Positions 17,414-28,862 of a DNA stretch of 64,000 bases are shown here, in pieces. The stretch is from Methylobacterium sp. WL119 (GTDB taxonomy: Bacteria > Pseudomonadota > Alphaproteobacteria > Rhizobiales > Beijerinckiaceae). The position numbers and the translations under genes were made by a program. The DNA is taken from contig NZ_VRUU01000010.1 in assembly GCF_008039875.1 (NCBI RefSeq), forward strand, positions 25,535 to 89,534, read 5' to 3'. The notes under the pieces were generated by a model. The model searched no databases, was not told the origin of the DNA, and saw only the letters and a program-made list of their open reading frames with translations. The stretch's first letter is position 1; the number at the start of each line of letters is the position of its first letter.

Positions 17414-18124
17414 ATGCTGCTCGTCCTCGGCTTCGCGACGTGTTTCGGCCTGTGGTGGCTCGGCCGGAACGGCGGCCGGCTCGGGCCCAGGCTCACCCCG
17501 CGGTCGATCCGGCGTGCCGGCGCCTGGATCGCGATCGGGCTCGCCGCCATCCTGCTGCTGCGCGGCCAGCTCGCCCCGGCCCTGGTCGTCGGGCTCGGCG
17601 GCGTCTGGCTGCTCGAAGGGCCGGAGACGCTGGGTTCCCGGCTCAAGCGGCTGCTGGCGTCGATGAAGCCGTCGCCGAGACGGCACCGGACGGCGCGGGT
17701 GGATTTCGTCCTGCGCGACGACGGCAGCGTCGGCGACGGCATCCTGCGAGGCGGCCCGCTCGGCGGCCGGCGTCTCGAGAGCCTCGGGCTCGCCGACCTC
17801 CGCGCGGTGCTGGCGGTCTGCCGGACGCAGGATCCCGCGGCGGTGGTGCCGCTAGAGGCGTATCTCGACCGCCGGCACGCCGGCTGGCGTGTAGACGCTG
17901 AGCGCGATCGCAACGCGGGGCCGCGCCGTCCGGCGCAGCCAGGGACGATGACGCAGGACGAGGCCTATCAGATCCTGGGGCTTGAGCGCGGGGCGACCCC
18001 AGAGGCCGTCCGCACGGCTCACCGGACCTTGATGAAGCGCGCCCACCCCGACCAGGGGGGAAGCGCCGAAGGGGCGGCCCGCGTCAACGCGGCCCGCGAC
18101 AGGCTGACGAACCGACATCGCTGA
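17414..18124 (+). CDS. Membrane-anchored J-domain (DnaJ-like) protein
   Basis: 236 residues. N-terminal hydrophobic segments (LLVLGFATCFGLWWL and WIAIGLAAILLL with a following ALVVGLGGVWLL) anchor it. A middle region (about 95-165) has a regular strand-helix pattern (RVDFVLRDDGSVGDGILRGG), and a C-terminal J domain starts at DEAYQILGLERGATPEAVRTA with the key HPD triad in KRAHPDQGG. J domains stimulate the ATPase of DnaK, so the protein should recruit DnaK to the membrane. The C-terminal placement of the J domain is like DjlA and Tim14-like alphaproteobacterial proteins. It starts 4 bp after the small exported protein, the third gene of the envelope-quality operon. Confidence 0.85.
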   Translation: MLLVLGFATCFGLWWLGRNGGRLGPRLTPRSIRRAGAWIAIGLAAILLLRGQLAPALVVGLGGVWLLEGPETLGSRLKRLLASMKPSPRRHRTARVDFVLRDDGSVGDGILRGGPLGGRRLESLGLADLRAVLAVCRTQDPAAVVPLEAYLDRRHAGWRVDAERDRNAGPRRPAQPGTMTQDEAYQILGLERGATPEAVRTAHRTLMKRAHPDQGGSAEGAARVNAARDRLTNRHR

Positions 18125-18267
18125 GACTCCACGCGCGTTGCCAGGGGTGCAGGACGACGTTCGCCGAGGGCGGCGTCCGCCGTCGGCGTCGATGGCGACC
18201 GGGACGGCGAAGGCCGCCGGTCGCTGAACGCCACGGTCGAACGGACCGCGGCGCGACGTGAGGGGGA

Positions 18268-19761
18268 TCAGCTGCGGGTGGCGAAGCAGCTGAAGCCGCT
18301 GCGCTTCAGGGCGGAGCAGGCATCCTGCGCCGCGTCCTGCTCTTGGAAGCCGGAGAAGCGTGCGCGGTAGAGGGTGGCGCCGCTGTGCTCGACCTTCACC
18401 GTGTAGGGCGCGGCCTTCGAGAGGCTGCCGCCGCCCTTCGCCTTGGCGTCGGCCAGCATCGCCTTGGCCTTGCCCTCGTCGTCCATGGCGCCGAGCTGGA
18501 TCACCCAGGCCGTCGGCACGATCTTCGGGCCGGCGATGGGCTTCGGCGCCTCGGCGCGGGCGATCGGGCCGTCGGCCGACGCGATGCGCTGATCGGATTT
18601 GCGTGCGCCGCCCGGGAACGCGGCCTGTCCCGTCGCGGGTGCGGCGTAGGCCTGCGCCGCCTTCGGCAGGGGCTGCGCGCCGGCCTTGAAGGCGCCGGCG
18701 CTGCCGGGGGTCGCGGTCGAGCGCCGCGGCGCGATGTCGAGGGGCTGGCCGGCATCGGTCGAGTTCGTGGTCTCGACCTCGTCGTCCTCGGCCGAAGCCA
18801 GCTGCGTCCGGGTCCGCGAGACCGCGTCGGCGACGACCGCCGGCCGGGCGCGCTCGGCGACCTCGACGGTCGGCGGCGCCTGGCGGGCGCCGGCATAGGC
18901 ACGCGGCAGGCTGGCGCGGACGAGGTCGGCCATGATCCGGTCGCGGCTGGCGCCCGACTTGCCGCCGAGCACGATCGCGACGATCTGGCGGTCGTCGGAC
19001 TTGGCCGCCGTCATCAGGTTGAAGCCGGAATCGCGGGTGTAGCCGGTCTTGATGCCGTCGACGCCCTCGACGTTGCCGAGCAGGTGGTTGTGGTTGCCGA
19101 TCGTCCGGCCGCGGAAGGCGAAGGACCGGGTCTGGAAGTAGCGGTAGTAGCGCGGGAAGCGGTCCTGGATCGCGCGCGCCAGCACGGTGAGGTCGCGGGC
19201 CGTCGTCACCTGCTCGGAATCGGGAAGGCCCGAGGCGTTGGCGTAGTGCGTGCGGCTCATGCCGAGCGCGTGCGCCTTGGCGGTCATCAGCTCGGCGAAC
19301 CGCTCCTCGGAGCCGGCGATGTTCTCGCCGATGGCGCAGGCCACGTCGTTGGCCGACTTGGTGACGATCGCCTTGATCGCGTCCTCGACGGCGATGGTCT
19401 GGCCGGGCCGCAGGCCGAGCTTCGACGGCGCCTGGGCTGCGGCATGGGCCGAGATCGTCAGCTCGGAATCGAGGGCGAAGCGCCCCTTCTCCATCTGCTC
19501 GAACAGCATGTAGAGGGTCATCACCTTGGTGATCGAGGCCGGGTGCCGGATCGCGTCCTCGTTCACCGCGTGCAGCGTGCGGCCGGACTTCACGTCGACC
19601 ACCATCGCGGCGTAGGGCGGATTGTAGCCGCCGCCGGGGCGGACGTGGCGCCCGTGGCGGCGCGCCTCGGCGGGAGACGCCAGCGCGGTCAGGACCGCGG
19701 CGGCGGCGAGCGCGGCCGAGATCGTGGGCACGGTCCGGGAGCGACGGGAAACGCTACGCAT
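18268..19761 (-). CDS. D-alanyl-D-alanine carboxypeptidase (S11) with C-terminal SPOR domain
   Basis: 497 residues from ATG 19761 (a GTG one codon upstream is possible). A signal peptide ends near AEA-RR. The penicillin-binding S11 domain shows SITK (Ser76-Lys79), SAN (136-138) and KTG (238-240). A low-complexity Ala/Pro linker (about 290-415) leads to a C-terminal SPOR domain (about 415-495: WVIQLGAMDDEGKAKAML) that binds denuded septal glycan. The enzyme trims the terminal D-Ala from peptidoglycan stem peptides, and SPOR would target it to the division site. It diverges from the phasin-clpS-clpA genes, an order common in Hyphomicrobiales. Confidence 0.94.
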   Translation of the reverse strand: MRSVSRRSRTVPTISAALAAAAVLTALASPAEARRHGRHVRPGGGYNPPYAAMVVDVKSGRTLHAVNEDAIRHPASITKVMTLYMLFEQMEKGRFALDSELTISAHAAAQAPSKLGLRPGQTIAVEDAIKAIVTKSANDVACAIGENIAGSEERFAELMTAKAHALGMSRTHYANASGLPDSEQVTTARDLTVLARAIQDRFPRYYRYFQTRSFAFRGRTIGNHNHLLGNVEGVDGIKTGYTRDSGFNLMTAAKSDDRQIVAIVLGGKSGASRDRIMADLVRASLPRAYAGARQAPPTVEVAERARPAVVADAVSRTRTQLASAEDDEVETTNSTDAGQPLDIAPRRSTATPGSAGAFKAGAQPLPKAAQAYAAPATGQAAFPGGARKSDQRIASADGPIARAEAPKPIAGPKIVPTAWVIQLGAMDDEGKAKAMLADAKAKGGGSLSKAAPYTVKVEHSGATLYRARFSGFQEQDAAQDACSALKRSGFSCFATRS

Positions 19762-19800
19762 CACGACTCATTGCCCTCGACAGACCGGCCACGGCCAGTT

Positions 19801-19931
19801 TGCATCGCACTATTCAGCTCGGACATGCCCTGCGGCGTGGCCCGATCACGTCTGTCAAACACGCTACGGCGATGCAGTTACAGCGCGGTTAATGGAGCCG
19901 ACGACATTCGACGCATCACTTTTGCATCGCA
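19801..19931. promoter_or_regulatory. Paired TGCATCGCA sites upstream of the phasin gene (PhaR-like)
   Basis: TTTGCATCGCA occurs twice exactly, at 19799-19809 and 19921-19931, in the 298-bp divergent region. A reverse partial copy, GCGATGCA, lies at 19869-19876. TGC-N3-GCA is the core described for the PHB-responsive repressor PhaR of Paracoccus. Finding two such sites before a phasin gene fits PhaR control. The rest of the region shows no gene. Confidence 0.55.
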
Positions 19932-20059
19932 ACACGGATTGACGGCTGATGCTGCAGTGCACAAATGTGACGGGCCGTAGCCGTTCGGGCCGGACGACGG
20001 TGGCACCCCGATTGTTCGCGGGCGCGCGGTCGAGGCCGTGGCGCCGCAGGAGATCCTTC

Positions 20060-20437
20060 ATGACCCCATCCTACGCCCCGGCCGCCGACGCGGTCCGCAA
20101 CGGCCTCGACGGCGCGAAGGCCGGCGCCGCGGCGCTGAGCCAGAGCGTCGGCGCCGCCGCCCGCACCAGCCAGACCATCGGCATCGAGTGGATGGACTTC
20201 CTCAAGCAGGTCAGCGCCGAGGTCACCGCGACCACGGAAAAGGTCGTGAAGGCCGGCAGCCCGGCCAAGGCGATCGAGATCCAGAGCGCGTTCGTGAAGA
20301 CCTCCGGCGAGCTCTGGATGGCGCGCGCGGCGACCTTCCGCGACCTCTACGCCACGCTGGCCCAGGACATGGCGAAGCCGTTCACGACGCTGGTCGGCCG
20401 GTCCGCCACGGCGGCGGCGGCGCGAACCCCCGCCTGA
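20060..20437 (+). CDS. Phasin family protein
   Basis: 125 residues from ATG 20060, with AGGAG 7 bases upstream. An Ala-rich start (MTPSYAPAADAVRNGLDGAK) is followed by the amphipathic helices of the phasin_2 family (GIEWMDFLKQVSAEVTATTE; AIEIQSAFVKTSGELWMARA). Phasins coat polyhydroxybutyrate granules and control their number and size. There is no signal peptide, so it is cytoplasmic. The upstream paired TGC-N3-GCA sites suggest PhaR regulation. It lies 153 bp before clpS on the same strand, but a separate transcript is likely. Confidence 0.88.
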   Translation: MTPSYAPAADAVRNGLDGAKAGAAALSQSVGAAARTSQTIGIEWMDFLKQVSAEVTATTEKVVKAGSPAKAIEIQSAFVKTSGELWMARAATFRDLYATLAQDMAKPFTTLVGRSATAAAARTPA

Positions 20438-20590
20438 CCCGTTTGCGGGTGCGGCGGCCCGCTCCCGGACAGTTGCGCGCAGACGACTGGCGAAACCGAA
20501 TCCCGCCGCCTAGATTGGCTCAGACGCGGCCGGGCCCGTCGCAGCGACGCGACAAGCCCCGGCCGGCACGAAGGAGCCGGTTCCATCACG

Positions 20591-21007
20591 ATGACAGACG
20601 TCCCGATGCGGGGCACCGCTCATCCCCACGACTCGACAGGCCGGCCTTCGCTCGAGGCGGTGCGGTTCACGACGACCGCCTCGGACCCCGGGGACCCGGG
20701 CGGCGACGATCGCTCGAATACGGCGATCATCACCCGTACCAAGCCGAAGACCAAGCGGCCGAGCCTGTATCGGGTGCTATTGCTCAACGACGACTACACG
20801 CCGCAGGATTTCGTCGTGCTGGTGGTCGAGCGTTTCTTCAACAAGACCCACGAAGACGCCTACCAGATCATGATGCACGTGCATCATAACGGCGTCGGAG
20901 AATGCGGGGTGTTCACCTACGAGGTCGCCGAGACCAAGGTGACGCAGGTCATGGACTTTGCGCGCAAACACCAACATCCTCTGCAGTGCGTTATGGAAAA
21001 AAAGTAG
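20591..21007 (+). CDS. clpS: ATP-dependent Clp protease adaptor ClpS
   Basis: 138 residues; the core matches ClpS from [19 protein letters not shown] through [20 protein letters not shown]. The NDD and the hydrophobic pocket residues bind N-end-rule (N-degron) substrates and deliver them to ClpA. The N-terminal extension of about 50 residues is longer than in E. coli (106 residues in total), as in many Alphaproteobacteria. The start ATG 20591 follows an AAGGAG at a longish 14 bases. ClpA begins 26 bp after the stop, so the two form an operon. Confidence 0.95.
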   Translation: MTDVPMRGTAHPHDSTGRPSLEAVRFTTTASDPGDPGGDDRSNTAIITRTKPKTKRPSLYRVLLLNDDYTPQDFVVLVVERFFNKTHEDAYQIMMHVHHNGVGECGVFTYEVAETKVTQVMDFARKHQHPLQCVMEKK

Positions 21008-21033
21008 GCTCACGCAGCACAAAGGCTCGAGCA

Positions 21034-23514
<2,481 letters not shown>

Positions 23515-23543
23515 CGCCGGAGTGACGTGAGCCCGATCGACCT

Positions 23544-23574
23544 GGCCCCGGAGCGCGCCTCGCGCTCCGGGGCC
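23544..23574 (+). terminator. Hairpin terminator after clpA
   Basis: Perfect 13-bp stem GGCCCCGGAGCGC with GCGCTCCGGGGCC and a 5-base loop, followed by TTGCGC, 30 bp after the clpA stop. Thermodynamically it should be very strong. Confidence 0.85.
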
Positions 23575-23671
23575 TTGCGCATGACGGCGAATGCGGCTTT
23601 CAGGTTCGCGGACGATTGCACCATGGACGCGGCGGCCGACCGTCGCCGCGAAGGATCGAGCGGGCGTGACG

Positions 23672-23944
23672 ATGAGCGAACTGCATGAGGGCCCCCTCCT
23701 GCCCGTCGATCAGCCCACGGCGGCGCCCGCCCGACCGAAGCCCGTCACCCGACGCGAGGAGCGCCGCCGCCGCCGGACCCGCCGCCGCCGCGGCGAGGAG
23801 ATCCTGGCCTGGGTGCTGGTGCCGCTGATCTGCCTCGGGATCTACTGGGGCATCAATGCCGGCTTCGAGTTCATGGGAACCTCGCCGGGCCAGGTCTGGG
23901 ACCAGCTGATGCAGGTCAAGGCGATGATGGAGAAGCGCGCCTGA
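23672..23944 (+). CDS. Small single-pass membrane protein with basic cytoplasmic region
   Basis: 90 residues from ATG 23672 (a GTG two codons upstream is also possible). A proline-rich N-terminus runs into a dense basic cluster (RREERRRRRTRRRR), then one membrane helix (AWVLVPLICLGIYWGINAG) and a short periplasmic tail (SPGQVWDQLMQVKAMMEKR). The positive-inside rule puts the N-terminus in the cytoplasm. I do not recognise a family. It sits alone between the clpA terminator and the amine oxidase gene, 46 bp upstream of the latter. Confidence 0.65.
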   Translation: MSELHEGPLLPVDQPTAAPARPKPVTRREERRRRRTRRRRGEEILAWVLVPLICLGIYWGINAGFEFMGTSPGQVWDQLMQVKAMMEKRA

Positions 23945-23990
23945 TCGCGTCGCTCCGGTCGCCGCACGCACTCGCGCGAACGGAGCCGTC

Positions 23991-25298
23991 ATGTCCCTCA
24001 CCCGTCGCGCCGCGCTGATCGGCGCCCTCCTCGCGACTCCGGTCGTAAGGGCGGCCGGTCGCGACGGTCCGGTGATCGTCGTCGGCGCCGGCGCGGCCGG
24101 GCTCGCGGCCGCCGACATCCTGCGCCAGGCCGGGCGTCCCTTCACCGTGATCGAGGCGCGCGACCGCATCGGCGGTCGCGCCCATACCGAGCTCGGGCTC
24201 GGACTGGACTGTCCCTTCGATGCCGGTGCCGAGTACGTTCACTGGGCCGAGCGCAATCCCTGGCGCGCCGTCGCCGAACGCGAGAACGTGCGGATCGCCG
24301 GGCAGGAAGGCTGGGCGCGGATCCTGTTCGTCGACGGGCGCCCGGCGACCGTGACCGAGCGCAACCGACGCCGCGCCGCCTTCTCCGGCCTCGACGCCGC
24401 CCTGAAGCCGGTGGACGGCCCCGACCGGTCGCTCGCCGAAGCCGCCGCCGCGGCCGGACCGGACATGGCGCAGGCGGCGGCGGGCCTTGCCCGGCTGTCG
24501 CTCGGCGAGGAGCCCGAGCGCGTCTCGGTGCTCGACTACGACCGGCTGTGGTCCGGCACCGATCTGTGGCTCGACGGCTACGGCAGCCTTGTCCGCCGCC
24601 GCTTCGCGACGATGCCGGTCTCCCTCGGCACGGCCGCGACCGCCATCGATTGGACCGGCGAGGGCGTGCGGGTGACGACGCCCGGCGGCACGCTCGACGC
24701 CGCGGCGGTGATCCTCACCGTTCCGGTCGGCGTGCTGGCCGCGGGCACGATCCGCTTCACGCCGGACCTGCCGGCCCCGACGCGGGATGCGCTCGGCGGC
24801 CTCGGCATGGGCGCCTACAGCAAGGTCGGCCTCCGGCTCGATCCCGCCCGGATCGACCTGAAGGCGGTGGGGGACGCAGTGTCCGTGGCGCACCGCGGCG
24901 ACCAGGACCGGACGATCTACTTCGAGGTCTCGCCGTTCGACCGACCGCTCGCGGTGGCCAACATCGGCGGCGACGGATCCCGTGCCCTGTGCGAGCTCGG
25001 CGAAGCGGCGGCCGTCGCCGAGGTCACGGACCGGCTGGTGGCGATCCTCGGCACGCAGGCGCGCGGCGCCGTGACGGCAGGCAAGCTTGCCGGCTGGTGG
25101 ACCGATCCGCATGCGCGCGGCAGCTACGCGATCGCCCATCCCGGCCATGCCGACGCCCGGACCGCCCTGCAGGCGGCGATCGGCGACCGCATCTTCCTCG
25201 CCGGCGAAGCCTATGCGGGCGGCGGCGCCATGACGGTCGGCGGCGCGACCCTCGACGGCGAACGCGCCGCGCGGGCCGTCCTGCGGATGCTGGGCTGA
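23991..25298 (+). CDS. Flavin-containing amine oxidase (MAO/PAO superfamily)
   Basis: 435 residues. A Tat-like N-terminus (MSLTRRAALIGALLATPVV) is followed by the FAD dinucleotide fold VIVVGAGAAGLAAADIL and the motif IEARDRIGGRAHT characteristic of the amine oxidase superfamily. Near the C-terminus the FAD-contact sequence IFLAGEAYAGGGAMTVGGA is present. Members oxidise amines, including polyamines, amino acids and monoamines; the substrate cannot be read from sequence. The twin arginine (TRRAAL) suggests folded export with bound FAD. It is followed by a 108-bp gap and the convergent egtD gene, with no obvious functional link. Confidence 0.88.
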   Translation: MSLTRRAALIGALLATPVVRAAGRDGPVIVVGAGAAGLAAADILRQAGRPFTVIEARDRIGGRAHTELGLGLDCPFDAGAEYVHWAERNPWRAVAERENVRIAGQEGWARILFVDGRPATVTERNRRRAAFSGLDAALKPVDGPDRSLAEAAAAAGPDMAQAAAGLARLSLGEEPERVSVLDYDRLWSGTDLWLDGYGSLVRRRFATMPVSLGTAATAIDWTGEGVRVTTPGGTLDAAAVILTVPVGVLAAGTIRFTPDLPAPTRDALGGLGMGAYSKVGLRLDPARIDLKAVGDAVSVAHRGDQDRTIYFEVSPFDRPLAVANIGGDGSRALCELGEAAAVAEVTDRLVAILGTQARGAVTAGKLAGWWTDPHARGSYAIAHPGHADARTALQAAIGDRIFLAGEAYAGGGAMTVGGATLDGERAARAVLRMLG

Positions 25299-25406
25299 GG
25301 GGGATCGGACGCGGATCTTGCGTGCGGATCGGGGTGCAGGCCCTCTCCCCTGCGGGAGAGGGGGGCGTGACGTGCGACGCTCTCGCAAGAACCGTCGAGC
25401 CGCCCC

Positions 25407-26381
25407 CTATCCCAAGCGCAGGGCATGCACCGAGAACAACCTCTCGGGGTCGGTCCACACCGTGACCGGCGACCACCCGGCCTCCGCCGCCAAGGCGCGA
25501 AAACCGTCGAGCGTGTACTTGTAGCTGTTCTCGGTGTGGATCGTCTCGCCCTCGGCGAAGGCGAAGGCGTGTCCGGCCACCGTCACCGTCTGGTCGGCGC
25601 GGCTCACGAGATGCATCTCGATCCGCGAGGCCGCGCGGTTGAACACCGCCCGGTGCGCGAACGCGGCGGCGGCGAAGGTGCCGGACAGGTCGCGATCGAT
25701 CCGGGTCAGCAGATTGAGGTTGAACGCCGCGGTCACGCCGGCCGCGTCGTCGTAGGCCGCCTCGAGCACCGCGGCGTCCTTGACGAGGTCGACGCCGACG
25801 ACGAGCGTCGCGCCCTCCCCCAGCACGTCGCCGAACTGGCGCAGCAGGCGGGCGGCCTCCGCGGGCTCGAAGTTGCCGATGGTCGAGCCCGGGAAGAACC
25901 CGGCGCGCGGCGCGTCGCCGAGGTCGTGCGGCAGGGCGAAGGGCTGGGTGAAGTCGGCGGCGATCGGCGCGATGCGCAGGGCGGGATGATCGCCCTGGAG
26001 CGCGGCCGCCTCGCTGCGCAGGAACGTCTCCGACACGTCGACCGGGACGTAGGCCGCGAGGTCCGGCATGTGCCGGAGCAGGCGACGGACCTTCACGGTC
26101 GAGCCGCTGCCGAACTCCACCAGCGCGGCGCCGCGCGGCAGGGCGGCGGCGATCTCGGCGCCTCGCATGTCGAGGATGCCGAGCTCGGTCCGGGTCGGGT
26201 AGTATTCCGGCAGCCGCGTGATCTGCTCGAACAGGTCGGACCCGACGGCGTCGTAGAAGTACTTCGCCGGCAGGGTCTTCTGCGGCTTCGCGAACCCGGC
26301 CAGCACGTCTTCGAGGAACGCCCGGTCGTCGGGCAAGTGGGCGAGCGGCGTCGCGTCTGCGAAGACGGGCTTGATGGTCAC
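25407..26381 (-). CDS. egtD: L-histidine N-alpha-methyltransferase EgtD (ergothioneine synthesis)
   Basis: 324 residues, matching the usual EgtD length of about 320. It makes hercynine by three SAM-dependent methylations of histidine. Visible blocks: KYFYDAVGSDLFEQITRLPE and YYPTRTEL at the N-terminus, the SAM site LVEFGSGSTVKVRRLL, FFPGSTIGNFEP, and the C-terminal ENSYKYTLDGF that binds the histidine. The start is GTG 26381, with GGAG 9 bases upstream. It lies 23 bp downstream of egtB on the same strand, forming an egtB-egtD operon. No egtA, egtC or egtE gene is seen in the window; the C-S lyase may be encoded elsewhere. Confidence 0.95.
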   Translation of the reverse strand: MTIKPVFADATPLAHLPDDRAFLEDVLAGFAKPQKTLPAKYFYDAVGSDLFEQITRLPEYYPTRTELGILDMRGAEIAAALPRGAALVEFGSGSTVKVRRLLRHMPDLAAYVPVDVSETFLRSEAAALQGDHPALRIAPIAADFTQPFALPHDLGDAPRAGFFPGSTIGNFEPAEAARLLRQFGDVLGEGATLVVGVDLVKDAAVLEAAYDDAAGVTAAFNLNLLTRIDRDLSGTFAAAAFAHRAVFNRAASRIEMHLVSRADQTVTVAGHAFAFAEGETIHTENSYKYTLDGFRALAAEAGWSPVTVWTDPERLFSVHALRLG

Positions 26382-26404
26382 GCGCGGTACTCCGAGATGC
26401 GACG

Positions 26405-27667
26405 TCAGGCGCGGGACTGCGCCAGGCGCAGGCCCGTGAATTGCCAGCGCTGATGCGGATAGAAGAAATTGCGGTACGGCAGCCGCGCATGACCCTCCGG
26501 CGTCGCCACCGACGAGCCGCGCAGCACGAACTGGTTCGACATGAACTTGCCGTTGTACTCGCCGAGTGCGCCCGGCAGCGGGCGGTATCCCGGGTAGGCG
26601 GTGTAGGCGCTGCGGGTCCATTGCCAGACGAGGCCGAACGCGTCGTCGAGTCTGCCATCGCGGGCGGCGACCTCCCATTCGAACTCGGTCGGCAGGTCGC
26701 GCCCGGCCCAGCGGGCGTAGGCATCCGCCTCGTAGTAGCTGACGTGGGTGACGGGCTGCGCCGGATCGATCGGGCGCCGGCCGCCGAGCGTCATGCAGGT
26801 CCAGCCCGGCTCGCCCGGCTGCCAGTAGCCCGGCGCCTCCCAGCCCTCGGCCTGCGCCGCGAGCCAGCCGTCGGACAACCACAGGTCGGGGCGGGAATAG
26901 CCGCCATCTTCCATGAAGCGCAGCCAGTCGCCGGTCGTGACGAGCGCCCGGTCGATCGACACGGGCAGGACCAGGCTGTCGTGCCGGGGATGCTCGTTGT
27001 CGAACGAGAACCCGTCGCCGGCATGGCCGACCTGATGGATGCCGTGGGCCAGGTCGATCGTGCCGGAACGATTGGCCGCCTTCGGGAAACGCCATTCGGC
27101 GTCGTAGACCGGATGCAGCGGGTTCTGCGCGAAGGCGTGCAGGATGTCGGTGAGCAGCAGCTCCTGGTGCTGCTGCTCGTGGAACAGCCCGATCTCGAGG
27201 ATCGGCAGGATCGCCTCGAGCGCGCCCGGCGCGGCCTGCGCCAGCAACGTCTCGACCGCGCGGTCGATGTGCGCGCGGTAGCCGGCGATCTCCTCGGTGG
27301 TCGGCCGGGTGATCAGCCCGCGCATCACCCGCGGCTGACGTGGGCCGGCGGCGACATAGTACGAGTTGAACAGGTAATGCAGGCGCTCGTCATGGATGCG
27401 GTAGCCCGGCAGGTGCTCGCGCAGCAGGAACTGCTCGAAGAACCATGTCGTGTGCGCGCGATGCCACTTGGTCGGGCTGGCATCGGCCATCGATTGGACC
27501 TGCTGATCCTCCGGCGACAGCGGCGCGGCACGGCGCTCGGTCTCGGCACGGACGAAGCGGAAGGCGGCGATCCAGGCGTCCCGGTCCACCGGCCGGGCGG
27601 AGACGGGCGGCGGCGGGAAGGCCTGAGCGGGCGCGTCCGTCTCGCGAAGTGTCGCCGTCGCAGCCAT
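26405..27667 (-). CDS. egtB: Ergothioneine synthase EgtB (sulfoxide-forming iron enzyme)
   Basis: 420 residues, starting at ATG 27667 behind a strong GGGAGG site. The N-terminal DinB-like domain carries the iron-binding HEQQHQE motif and an early histidine (KWHRAHTTWF). The C-terminal formylglycine-generating-enzyme-like domain is seen in PVTHVSYYEADAYARWAG, LPTEFEWEVAARDG and VLRGSSVATPEGHARLPYRN. EgtB joins hercynine to a thiol (gamma-glutamylcysteine or cysteine) with O2. It is upstream of egtD in the operon. Ergothioneine is a known antioxidant of Methylobacterium, consistent with the proposed host. Confidence 0.95.
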   Translation of the reverse strand: MAATATLRETDAPAQAFPPPPVSARPVDRDAWIAAFRFVRAETERRAAPLSPEDQQVQSMADASPTKWHRAHTTWFFEQFLLREHLPGYRIHDERLHYLFNSYYVAAGPRQPRVMRGLITRPTTEEIAGYRAHIDRAVETLLAQAAPGALEAILPILEIGLFHEQQHQELLLTDILHAFAQNPLHPVYDAEWRFPKAANRSGTIDLAHGIHQVGHAGDGFSFDNEHPRHDSLVLPVSIDRALVTTGDWLRFMEDGGYSRPDLWLSDGWLAAQAEGWEAPGYWQPGEPGWTCMTLGGRRPIDPAQPVTHVSYYEADAYARWAGRDLPTEFEWEVAARDGRLDDAFGLVWQWTRSAYTAYPGYRPLPGALGEYNGKFMSNQFVLRGSSVATPEGHARLPYRNFFYPHQRWQFTGLRLAQSRA

Positions 27668-27922
27668 GCTGGTCCTCCCGTCGTCCGCTGATCCGCCGGT
27701 CGCGGTTGATGGAGATATGGCCGAAGGCGCAGCCGACAACGGCAGCGCGACGATTCAGTTCGCAATAGGCTCACCGACGCCGGCCGACGCGCCGCAAGTC
27801 TGTGTAGAGCGGGGCCGCTTGACGCGGTTGATCGATCCCCGAGCCTTTTTGCAGCCGCAGTGAGATGGCCTTAACCCTCTCGTCCAAGACTGCGGGGCTC
27901 TGATGCTGGGGTACGCGTTCTG

Positions 27923-28801
27923 ATGCGGATCGATCTGATGGCCGGAGCGAGCCTGTCGGCGGCGGCTTTGCGCGCGGCGCCCGAGCCCACCATCCTGGTG
28001 TTCGACTCGGGCCTCGGCGGCCTGACGGTGCTGGAGCAGGTGCGCCGAGCCCGGCCCGACGCGCGCTACGTCTACGCTGCGGACGACGCGGCCTTTCCCT
28101 ACGGCCGGCTCTCGGAATCGGTCCTGGTCCAGCGCGTGCTCGACGTGATGGCGCGCCTGATCGCGACGCACCGGCCCGACCTCGTCGTCATCGCCTGCAA
28201 CACCGCCTCGACGCTGGTGCTGCCGGCCCTGCGCCAGCGCTTCCCGACGCCGTTCGTCGGCGTGGTGCCGCCGATCAAGCCGGCGGCCGAGACCAGCCGC
28301 TCACGCCTCGTCACGCTGCTGGCGACCCCCGGCACCGTCGCGCGCTCCTACACGCGCGACCTGATCATGACCTATGCCGAGGCCTGCTCGGTGACCTCGA
28401 TCGGCTCGGCGAACCTCGCCAACTACGCCGAGGCGGAACTCGCCGGCACGCCGGTGGACGACGCGGCGATCGCCGCCGAGATCGCACCGTGCTTCGTCAC
28501 GGCCGAGGACGGCCGGCGCACCGACGTCGTCTGCCTCGCCTGCACCCATTACCCGCTGCTGCGCGCCCGCTTCGAGCGGCTCGCGCCCTGGCCCGTCACC
28601 TGGATCGATCCGGCGCCCGCCATCGCGCGCCGGGTGACGCAGCTCCTCGGCAGCACCCCGCGCGATGCGCGCTCGGACGAGGGCCCGGTGCTCGGCGCCT
28701 TCACCGGCGGCGCGACGCTCACGGATGCGCTGCGCGCCTCGCTCGACCGGCGCGGCATCCCGTCGATCGGCGTCGACCCGATGCCGCTGACGCTGCAGTA
28801 G
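27923..28801 (+). CDS. murI: Glutamate racemase MurI
   Basis: 292 residues. It interconverts L- and D-glutamate for peptidoglycan. The two catalytic cysteines are Cys92 in ACNTAST and Cys207 in ACTHYPLL, and the family start ILVFDSGLGGLTV (Asp28) and AFPYG motif are present. An extension of about 20 residues precedes the fold. The 255-bp divergent region 27668-27922 separates it from egtB and shows no gene. It converges on the PepSY gene 61 bp away. Confidence 0.95.
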   Translation: MRIDLMAGASLSAAALRAAPEPTILVFDSGLGGLTVLEQVRRARPDARYVYAADDAAFPYGRLSESVLVQRVLDVMARLIATHRPDLVVIACNTASTLVLPALRQRFPTPFVGVVPPIKPAAETSRSRLVTLLATPGTVARSYTRDLIMTYAEACSVTSIGSANLANYAEAELAGTPVDDAAIAAEIAPCFVTAEDGRRTDVVCLACTHYPLLRARFERLAPWPVTWIDPAPAIARRVTQLLGSTPRDARSDEGPVLGAFTGGATLTDALRASLDRRGIPSIGVDPMPLTLQ

Positions 28802-28862
28802 CGCCGCGCCGCCGCCTGGCCGGCGAGACCGGCGGGGCGCGCGACCGCAAGTAATCCGTCGA

